From positions 1-27,691 of the forward strand of contig DATGEO010000168.1 of NCBI GenBank assembly GCA_035310015.1: a stretch of DNA of 27,691 nucleotides, given 5' to 3'. Positions 1 through 6,179 of this stretch are shown in pieces; position 1 is the first letter of the stretch, and each line of letters begins with the position of its first letter. The notes beneath the pieces were generated by a model. That model was given only the letters and a program-made list of their open reading frames with translations, did not search any database and had not been told where the DNA came from. The DNA is from DATGEO01 sp035310015 (lineage in GTDB: Bacteria > Chloroflexota > Dormibacteria > Dormibacterales > Dormibacteraceae). The translations under genes were made by a program, and so were the position numbers.

Positions 1-662
1 GTCCGCACGCGGCGGCCGGCGATCGTGTCGGTGAGGGCCAGCGCGAGGACGCAGACGATCGTGGCGAGGAAGTAACCGAGCACAGACCCATCGAGCACGT
101 AGCTGATCAGAAGGGTCGCCAACCCAAAGTAAGCAAAGGCGAGGTAAAACGACGCGCTCAGGTTCTCTTTGAACACCTCGCCAATGGATTCTCCGTTTCG
201 TATTGAGAGCGCTGACGCCACCAAGGACAGGTTGGCAACTGTCAAGACCAACTCGGCGATCACGCGCGGAATGAAGCCTAGGTCAGAACCTTCACGGAAA
301 TGTGCCGCCGTGATCGAGGCCAGACAGTCGGCCGCACCATAGATCGCCGCATTGCCGAGGAGGGGCCACGTCCCTCGGCGTGCAAATGGCAGTGCCGTCG
401 CTAGACCGACCAATGTTGCGTCGAGCGGATTCAGAAGAATGGCAGCAGCGCCGCTAACTACGCCGCTAAGAGTCAGGGTGCCTCGGTCAATCCGGACCTC
501 TGGCAGATTCATAAGCGTGTTGACTACACAAAGAAAGATCACGGTGACCAATTGGTCGGGATGACTGTAGGAGTACCGCTCCGTCAGGACATTCAGGGCG
601 ACAACGATTGCGGCCAGACAGGCAATGAATCCGTATGAGGCCGTCGAGCGACCACGTCTCAT
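1..662 (-). CDS. Membrane sensor protein, N-terminal part, cut by the window edge
   Basis: An open frame starts at ATG 662 and runs without a stop off the left edge (220 codons seen). A TAG lies in frame four codons upstream, so the start is well fixed. The translation is a multi-pass membrane domain with about six or seven hydrophobic stretches. It ends in an arginine-rich segment (AGRRVR) where a cytoplasmic module should begin. It aligns by eye with residues 15-235 of the HD-GYP/MFS protein at 1681-4272: both have a leucine-rich helix, a short charged loop with Gly-Thr, an AA-LL-P segment, and later an Asn-Gly loop followed by another helix pair. The same fold precedes HD-GYP or GGDEF modules in other bacteria, so the missing half is probably a signalling output domain (inference). 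It is divergent from the response regulator, 54 bp apart. GC is lower than in the rest of the window. Confidence 0.75.
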   Translation of the reverse strand, partial: MRRGRSTASYGFIACLAAIVVALNVLTERYSYSHPDQLVTVIFLCVVNTLMNLPEVRIDRGTLTLSGVVSGAAAILLNPLDATLVGLATALPFARRGTWPLLGNAAIYGAADCLASITAAHFREGSDLGFIPRVIAELVLTVANLSLVASALSIRNGESIGEVFKENLSASFYLAFAYFGLATLLISYVLDGSVLGYFLATIVCVLALALTDTIAGRRVR

Positions 663-716
663 GTTGCTAAGCTAGCCATCATCCCGAATTCATCGTCGCC
701 GGGGCGAGCACTCCGA

Positions 717-1358
717 GTGTTGGTGGTCGATGACAGCTTAGTGCCGCGCGCCGCGGCGCGCTCCCTGCTCGCGTCGACGGCCGGCTTCCGGCTTTGCGGA
801 GAGGCAGTGTCCGGCGAGGACGCTCTCCAAAGGCTTGCGGGACTCAAGCCGGACGTAGTGCTGATGGACGTGCACATGCCAGGTATGGATGGCGCAGCGG
901 TCACCAGGGCGATGCTGTCGGAGTTCCCGAACCTGAAGGTAATTGCTTGGACAGTTTCCGAGTCCAGCGATGACCTTCTGCGAATGATGCAGGCTGGCTG
1001 CTCGGGCTACATCCTCAAAGACGCCGGTCCGACCGAGCTCCAACACGCCTTATCAGCTGCGGTTCGCAGTGACGCGCCAGTTCCGCGCAAGATGATTCCA
1101 GAAGTCCTGCGCCGCGTTGCAGAGCGCAGCCCTCTCTCCACCCTGTCGAAGGTCGCGCTCACATCGCGCGAGATGCAAATTCTGCGTGGCGCTGCCAAGG
1201 GCTATACAAGCAAACGTCTTGCACAGGAGACGGGCCTAGCGGTTCCGTCGGTGGATACCCACCTACGCAACATCTTCCGCAAGCTTGGCGCGTCAAATCG
1301 CGGCGAAGCGGTCAGCACGGCTCTGAAGCTCGGCCTGATCACCCTCGCGGACCTTTAG
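717..1358 (+). CDS. NarL/FixJ-family response regulator (receiver + LuxR-type HTH)
   Basis: 213 aa DNA-binding response regulator. The receiver domain spans residues 1-115, with the acidic pair D5-D6, the phosphoacceptor D51 in VLMDVHMPGMDG, the switch residue T79 and the conserved K101 in GYILKDA. A LuxR-type HTH occupies about 148-207 (LTSREMQILRGAAKG, then the VDTHLRNIFRKLGASNR recognition region). The start is GTG at 717, preceded by GGGGCGAG. Usually one or two more residues come before VLVVDD, but no ATG, GTG or TTG is available upstream in this frame. No histidine kinase is visible; the partner may lie left of the window or be encoded elsewhere. Divergent from the membrane sensor at 1-662 and upstream of the HD-GYP/MFS gene, so both are plausible targets (inference). 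Confidence 0.92.
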   Translation: MLVVDDSLVPRAAARSLLASTAGFRLCGEAVSGEDALQRLAGLKPDVVLMDVHMPGMDGAAVTRAMLSEFPNLKVIAWTVSESSDDLLRMMQAGCSGYILKDAGPTELQHALSAAVRSDAPVPRKMIPEVLRRVAERSPLSTLSKVALTSREMQILRGAAKGYTSKRLAQETGLAVPSVDTHLRNIFRKLGASNRGEAVSTALKLGLITLADL

Positions 1359-1386
1359 CGCCTTCCCGGCCGGCGACCAACTTCAT

Positions 1387-1417
1387 CAATTTCAATGAGC
1401 CCGGCTCATTGAATTTG
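1387..1417. terminator. 31-nt near-perfect inverted repeat after the response regulator
   Basis: Two 15-nt arms (1387-1401 and 1403-1417) match as inverted repeats with one mismatch around a single central base; the inner 11 bp, TTCAATGAGCC / GGCTCATTGAA, are perfect. It begins 29 nt after the response-regulator stop. No T-run follows, so it may be a weak bidirectional terminator or an operator for a dimeric regulator. The sequence shows the symmetry only. Confidence 0.5.
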
Positions 1418-1516
1418 ACGATTCCCAGTCGCTCCGCCGCCCGACAGACTAATGGCGCATCGTGACTTGGACACTCTCGACTCACTGCACCGGGATATAA
1501 GGGAGGAGGTATCGGC

Positions 1517-1588
1517 ATGGCTCGCATGTTTCGGAGGCTTCTGCGCGGAGGCAGTAAGTCGCGAGTGGTCGGAAGCTGGCTTCTCTAG
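1517..1588 (+). CDS. Putative 23-aa leader peptide
   Basis: A short frame of 23 codons plus TAG starts at ATG 1517, with a near-ideal Shine-Dalgarno (GGGAGGAGGT, 1501-1510) six bases upstream. The peptide is cationic (five Arg, one Lys): it starts MARMFRRLLRGG and ends GSWLL. It sits between the response regulator and the HD-GYP/MFS gene, 24 nt before a strong hairpin (1613-1639) that resembles an intrinsic terminator. SD, short ORF, hairpin, then a transporter gene is the layout of translation-dependent attenuators. Regulation by this peptide is inference; it could also be an independent tiny protein. A longer open frame through the same stretch (1452-1679) has no ribosome site and crosses the hairpin, so it was not preferred. 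The rest of the 322-bp gap between the flanking genes holds only the inverted repeat at 1387-1417. Confidence 0.5.
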   Translation: MARMFRRLLRGGSKSRVVGSWLL

Positions 1589-1612
1589 GAGCCGCCATCT
1601 GCAAACAACTCT

Positions 1613-1646
1613 TAGGCCCGAACCGCGTGGTCGGGCCTATCTGTTT
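1613..1646 (+). terminator. Intrinsic-terminator-like hairpin, possible attenuator
   Basis: A perfect 9-bp stem, TAGGCCCGA (1613-1621) with TCGGGCCTA (1631-1639), closes a 9-nt loop and is followed by TCTGTTT. It lies after the leader ORF and 34 nt before the HD-GYP/MFS start codon. It is either a true terminator or an attenuator. Confidence 0.65.
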
Positions 1647-1680
1647 CGGACGGGGGGAAGTCAACTAACCGGAGGCTAGA

Positions 1681-4272
1681 ATGCCCCCGTTGCCGAGCTT
1701 CAAGAACCTTCCGCTAGGCGCCCGGTTGTACGTGGCATTGGCTGTCGTCTCGAGTCTTGCCATGGTAGTTGCGGGTTGGTTTCTTCAACCGACCGGCCAC
1801 GGCGGTCAGCCTGTTGCGGTTGAGGCGTGGCCGATGTTGCTGTACCTCGCCTTGGGAACCCAGATTGCCGCCCTCCTTCCCATTCGCTGGAGGACCGGCA
1901 CGCAGTCGGTGCTTGATCCGTTTCTGATCGCCGCGGGACTGGTGGCTCCTGGCGCCGGAGTCGGGATTCTTGCGTGGCTCGCCACATTTGACGGACGAAT
2001 CCCAGGGCGCGGAACTACGTGGTGGGCGCTCGTTTTCAACCGGGCAATGCTTGGGATCGCGCACGTTTTCCCATCCCTAGCGGCCTATGTGCTTGCCGAG
2101 AATCAGCTCGTTTACCTGCCAGTGCGAACGGCCCTGTATGTGGTCATGTCGGTGGCAATCAACTATCTAATGGCCGCCCGCGCTGTATCGCTGGCGAATG
2201 GAACGCCCTTCTGGTCAACGCTGGCTCAGAACGTGGTTGGCTTCGCTACCCTCGTGTCGACGGGAATCCTCAACTTCTCGGGCGGAATCCTATTTCTAAT
2301 TCTCGACAAGACTCCGGATCGCATCGGTTATCTAATGGCACCTGCCCTGTTCGGGTTCATCCTGGCAGTACGAGGAAATGTCGCCGATGCCCAGCGACAA
2401 ACCGAGTTGAAGGACCAGACGCTTGAACTCGCCGCTCAAGCACTTGACGCCCGCGATCGCTACACAGAGTCACATTCAATCCGTGTAGCTGAGCTAGCAG
2501 GTCGCCTCGGAGAGCATCTCGATCTGGGCAATCGGGAATGCGATCTCCTGCGAACGGCTGGCTCCCTTCACGACCTCGGGAAGATCGGCGTCAGGGATGA
2601 CATTCTCAACAAGCCGGGACCCTTGACTGACGATGAATGGGAGGTCATGCGGAGCCATCCTGACATCGGTGCCGACATGATTGCGCAGCACTCGGCACTG
2701 GCTGAAGTGGCGCCACTGGTCCGATACCACCACGAACGCTGGGATGGCTCGGGCTACCCTGCAGGGTTGAAGGGAGACGTGATTCCTTTCGGGGCGCGAA
2801 TTCTTGCGGTGGCCGACTCGTTCGACACAATCACCGGTACGCGTCTATACCGCCGGTCGTTGATGACGCCTGTAGAGGGCGTCGAGGACATTAGTCGACG
2901 AGCGGGCCACTGGTACGACCCCAACGTCGTTGACGCACTTCGCAGCGTGCATGGCCTGGAGCCGCTCGATTTGGAGGAGCGTCCAGCGGTTCCGCGTCGG
3001 TATTCAACGTTGCGCCTGCTTCGAGCCAATCCAGAGTTCGCGAAATTGGCGGCAGCCATCGGGATCTCGGCGCTCGGGGACCCGCTTACACAGGTAGCCG
3101 CTCTTGTAACTATCTATGTGGCGAGCCACGATCCCAGAGCAGTGGCGGCGGCCTTCATCGTGCAGGCCCTAGCGACGATCCTGATGAGCGGAGCGCTCGG
3201 GGGCCTTGCCGATCGCTTCTCGCGACGACGTCTGATCGTCAGCCTGGAGGTGACGCGTGCCGCCCTGTTGTTTGTCACGCCCCTTCTTCTGTCGGCGTGG
3301 TGGCTAATTATTCCAATTCTTTTCGTATTGGCGGCAATCAATTCGATAGTTCAGCCGGCGCGCCAAGCTGCTGTTCCGAGCCTCGTGGCCGCCGGGCAGG
3401 TTGGCAGAGCTAACGCGACTCTTGCTGCGACCATGACTGGCATTGGCGCAATGGGTTTTGGAATTGCTGGCGCTGCGCTGGCGGCGGGTCAGCGTGTCGG
3501 CTTGACCCATCCAACGAGCTTGCTGTTCGTGGTCGACGGCGCGACATTTGCGCTATCGGCTGCCCTCGTTTACAGGATCCGTGGGCTCGGCGGTGGGGCA
3601 ACCACTCAGCGGGTCACCGGAGCGTTCAGGCGGGCGTGGGCAATTTCGCAGGTGAGACCACACCTTGTCGTAGGTGCCGCCGCCGCCTTCTTTCTTGCGA
3701 TGAGTTTTCCAGCGTTGCTTGCCCTTGCTTACCGGCTCGAACCGGGTAGTGGCGGCCAGACTTACTCGGCGCTGGAGGTGTTGCTGTCAATTGGCATCTT
3801 CGCTGGCTCGTTGTTGGTCGGTCGCTCTCAGTCGATCGGCACCTTAAGGACCACAGGCATCGGTTTGTTGGTAACTGGCGTCTGCTCGCTTGCCATAGCG
3901 CTGGCCCCGAGTGTTTATGTGGTAGCGGCCGCCCTATTGATCGCTTCGCTAGGGAATCCGATATATCAGATCGCGAATACGACTGCTCTTGTGGAAGCGG
4001 CGGATGCTGGCTCGCGAGGGAGCGTGATGGCGTCACGGTTTGGCCTAGTGCAGACGGCAAGTATTCTCGGCACAGCTGCAGGCGGCGCTATTGCTGCGCA
4101 ATTCGGCCGCGAGTACGGGCCGCTAGCTGCCTATGGGGTGTTGTCGATCGGGCTGATCCTTCTCGGCATGTTTGCCTTGGCGGCGGGGCGCCAGCCGACC
4201 AACCCCCTCCACGGGCGAGCGTACGAAGAGGCCGCCCTCCGGGCTTCCGGAGCCCCCTCCCAGGCCAAGTAA
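1681..4272 (+). CDS. Membrane sensor - HD-GYP phosphodiesterase - MFS transporter fusion
   Basis: 863 aa in three modules. Residues 15-235 form a multi-pass membrane sensor. Residues 255-425 are an HD-GYP domain with the full ligand set: H265, H297-D298 (HDLGKIG), H326, H350-H351, the GYP triplet 358-360 and D379 (LAVAD). Residues 445-838 are an MFS transporter of the EntS/MFS_3 drug- or siderophore-efflux type, with motif A as GGLADRFSRRR (507-517) and about 10-12 hydrophobic helices. HD-GYP domains hydrolyse cyclic-di-GMP or related dinucleotides at the inner membrane face, and the intact metal ligands suggest an active enzyme. MFS_3 members are proton-driven exporters. The start has GGAGG five bases upstream. 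I know of no characterised protein with this order. Signal turnover may gate export, or the transporter may act as a sensor (inference). Codon use is less GC-biased than downstream. Substrate unknown. Confidence 0.9.
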   Translation: MPPLPSFKNLPLGARLYVALAVVSSLAMVVAGWFLQPTGHGGQPVAVEAWPMLLYLALGTQIAALLPIRWRTGTQSVLDPFLIAAGLVAPGAGVGILAWLATFDGRIPGRGTTWWALVFNRAMLGIAHVFPSLAAYVLAENQLVYLPVRTALYVVMSVAINYLMAARAVSLANGTPFWSTLAQNVVGFATLVSTGILNFSGGILFLILDKTPDRIGYLMAPALFGFILAVRGNVADAQRQTELKDQTLELAAQALDARDRYTESHSIRVAELAGRLGEHLDLGNRECDLLRTAGSLHDLGKIGVRDDILNKPGPLTDDEWEVMRSHPDIGADMIAQHSALAEVAPLVRYHHERWDGSGYPAGLKGDVIPFGARILAVADSFDTITGTRLYRRSLMTPVEGVEDISRRAGHWYDPNVVDALRSVHGLEPLDLEERPAVPRRYSTLRLLRANPEFAKLAAAIGISALGDPLTQVAALVTIYVASHDPRAVAAAFIVQALATILMSGALGGLADRFSRRRLIVSLEVTRAALLFVTPLLLSAWWLIIPILFVLAAINSIVQPARQAAVPSLVAAGQVGRANATLAATMTGIGAMGFGIAGAALAAGQRVGLTHPTSLLFVVDGATFALSAALVYRIRGLGGGATTQRVTGAFRRAWAISQVRPHLVVGAAAAFFLAMSFPALLALAYRLEPGSGGQTYSALEVLLSIGIFAGSLLVGRSQSIGTLRTTGIGLLVTGVCSLAIALAPSVYVVAAALLIASLGNPIYQIANTTALVEAADAGSRGSVMASRFGLVQTASILGTAAGGAIAAQFGREYGPLAAYGVLSIGLILLGMFALAAGRQPTNPLHGRAYEEAALRASGAPSQAK

Positions 4273-4296
4273 TCCCGGCCTCCCGGTAAGGCGGGT

Positions 4297-5469
4297 TTGG
4301 CGCCGGAACGCTCCTTCATACTGCTGGCTAGCTTGCCTGCCACAAGACCTTCCGGCACCTCCGCCGAGGAGGGCCCGCCGGCCCCACTACCCCTACCCGG
4401 GACGGCTGCCCCCCAGTGGTCGCTCGATCCCCGGCGCCGCCGCCTGTACCTCCAGATCGCGTTCGGACTGGCCTCTGCCCTTGTCGCCCTCGTTGTCCTG
4501 TACCTCATCCGGGACGTCCTCGGCGCCTTCGTCCTTGGCGGCGCGATCGCCTTCCTGATTCAGCCCGCCGTGCATCGGCTGACCGGCCTCGGCGTGCCGC
4601 GGATCGCCGCCATCGCCCTGATCTTCGTCGCGATCATCCTGGTGCTGGCAGGCATCGTCCTTCTGGTGGTGCCGCTGGGCGCCAGCGAGGTGGGCCAGCT
4701 CCAGGCCCAGGCGCCGGCGCTCGCATCGGAGGCGCAAAAGCGCATCGACGAGATCCAGGGCTCACCCATCATGGTCTTCGGATTTCAGATCGACCTCGCG
4801 CAGACCACGGCGTTTCTCAACGCGCACCTCCGCGACTATCTGCTGGGTCAGTTCGGGAACGCTGTCAGCATTGGCTTGACCGCGCTGACGACTCTGCTTC
4901 AGGTCCTGCTGATGTTCATCGTCGCGTTCCTGCTGGCACTGGAAGCCGATTCGTCGCGACGCGTCGTGCGCCGCCTGGTCCCGCAGGACTACCGCACCGA
5001 TTTCGACCAGATCTGGCGCCGCATTCGCCGCATGCTCTACGCCTACGTTCGCGGCCAGCTGATCATCGCCGGCATGATCGGGATCCTCAGCGGCATCGCG
5101 TGCGCAGTGCTGGGGCTCGCTGACCCGGTCGCGCTTGGTCTGCTGGCTGGCATTACCGCGATCATTCCGTACCTCGGTCCGTTTCTCGGCGCGGTTCCCG
5201 CAGTCCTCGTTGGCCTGGCGATCAGCCCTCTGAAGGCGCTGCTCATCGCGGTGGCCTATTTCGTCATCTCCAACGTCATCCTCAACTTCGTCTACCCGAA
5301 GGTGATGGGCGACGCGGTGAAGCTGCCGCCGATTCTCGTGATCGTGGCCTTCATCGCCGGGTTCAGCTGGGCCGGGGTGCTCGGCATGTTCGTCGCGGTT
5401 CCGATCGCCGCGAGCCTGCGCATCCTGTTCGACCACATCTACCCACGGCTGTACGAGAAGCGCGCTTGA
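4297..5469 (+). CDS. AI-2E family transporter (PerM/UPF0118-type permease)
   Basis: 390 aa polytopic membrane protein. A proline-rich cytoplasmic N-terminus of about 45 residues is followed by paired helices, a soluble loop (about 125-185), then helices containing the family's signature region (YVRGQLIIAGMIG, ITAIIPYLGPFLGAVPA, NFVYPKVMGDAVKLPP). Relatives export AI-2, act as Na+/H+ antiporters or have no known substrate, so the exact role is open. The start is TTG at 4297 after AAGGCGGG. It is the only possible initiator between the in-frame stop of the preceding gene (4270-4272) and the first membrane helix. The gene opens a three-gene run whose members overlap by 4 bp, so translational coupling is likely. 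GC rises sharply from here on. Confidence 0.88.
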   Translation: MAPERSFILLASLPATRPSGTSAEEGPPAPLPLPGTAAPQWSLDPRRRRLYLQIAFGLASALVALVVLYLIRDVLGAFVLGGAIAFLIQPAVHRLTGLGVPRIAAIALIFVAIILVLAGIVLLVVPLGASEVGQLQAQAPALASEAQKRIDEIQGSPIMVFGFQIDLAQTTAFLNAHLRDYLLGQFGNAVSIGLTALTTLLQVLLMFIVAFLLALEADSSRRVVRRLVPQDYRTDFDQIWRRIRRMLYAYVRGQLIIAGMIGILSGIACAVLGLADPVALGLLAGITAIIPYLGPFLGAVPAVLVGLAISPLKALLIAVAYFVISNVILNFVYPKVMGDAVKLPPILVIVAFIAGFSWAGVLGMFVAVPIAASLRILFDHIYPRLYEKRA

Positions 5470-6179
5470 GGATCGCGATCCTTTCCGACATCCATGCCAA
5501 CTGGCAGGGCCTCGAGTCGGTGCTCGAGGACTGTCCACCGGTCGACGAGACGCTCTGCCTCGGCGACGTCGTCGGTTACGGCGGAGACCCGGTGCGTTGC
5601 CTCGACGAGGTGGTCGAGCGCGGGTGGTTGACCCTCGTCGGCAATCACGATCGCGCCTGCACGGATCCCGCAATCCTCGAGTGGTTCAATGACGATGCTG
5701 CGACGGTTGTGCGTTGGACAGTCGATGAGATCGGCGAGAAGCGCCTGGAGTGGCTGAGCGATCTGCCCGAGAGCGAGGTGAAGCACGATGTGCTGCTGGT
5801 GCACGCGAGTCCGCGCGATCACATCTATGAATACGTGCTCGACACCGCGGTCGCATATGCAAATCTCGAGCTGCTCAAGGGCAAGGTGTGCTTCCACGGG
5901 CACACGCACGTTCCCGGCATCTTCGGGCTCAGTGACGGCCAGGTGACGCATGACTATCGCGTGGAGACTTTTCGCCTCGCCGGCCCGGCGCTTGTGAATC
6001 CAGGCAGCGTCGGCCAGCCACGCGACGGCGTGCCCATGGCCAGCTATGGAATTTGGGACGTGGACGAGGGAACCTTCGAGTTCCGCCGTGTCCGTTATGA
6101 CATTGGAGGCGCCCAAGCGGCGATTCGCAAAGCCGGCCTTCCCGAACGCTTTGCGCTTCGTCTCGAAACCGGACGATGA
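5466..6179 (+). CDS. Calcineurin-like metallophosphoesterase (YfcE/MJ0936-like)
   Basis: 237 aa cytoplasmic enzyme of the small metallophosphoesterase family. The bimetal site is visible: D8-x-H10 (LSDIHAN), D34 (LGDVVGYG), N60-H61-D62 (GNHD), a histidine in LLVHASP and the paired HGHTH. It probably cleaves a phosphodiester or phosphomonoester; the natural substrate cannot be read from sequence. The TTG start at 5466 overlaps the upstream stop as TTGA, and its own stop overlaps the next start as ATGA, so it is tightly coupled to both neighbours. Length is normal for the family. Confidence 0.9.
   Translation: MRIAILSDIHANWQGLESVLEDCPPVDETLCLGDVVGYGGDPVRCLDEVVERGWLTLVGNHDRACTDPAILEWFNDDAATVVRWTVDEIGEKRLEWLSDLPESEVKHDVLLVHASPRDHIYEYVLDTAVAYANLELLKGKVCFHGHTHVPGIFGLSDGQVTHDYRVETFRLAGPALVNPGSVGQPRDGVPMASYGIWDVDEGTFEFRRVRYDIGGAQAAIRKAGLPERFALRLETGR

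Noticed and set aside
352..564. 70-codon plus-strand frame
   Set aside because: It lies antisense to the left-edge membrane sensor, whose frame gives a coherent multi-helix protein; the plus frame is Arg-rich without structure.
1452..1679. 75-codon frame between the response regulator and the fusion gene
   Set aside because: No ribosome site; it runs through the terminator-like hairpin and the Shine-Dalgarno of the next gene. The 23-codon ORF with a strong ribosome site fits better.
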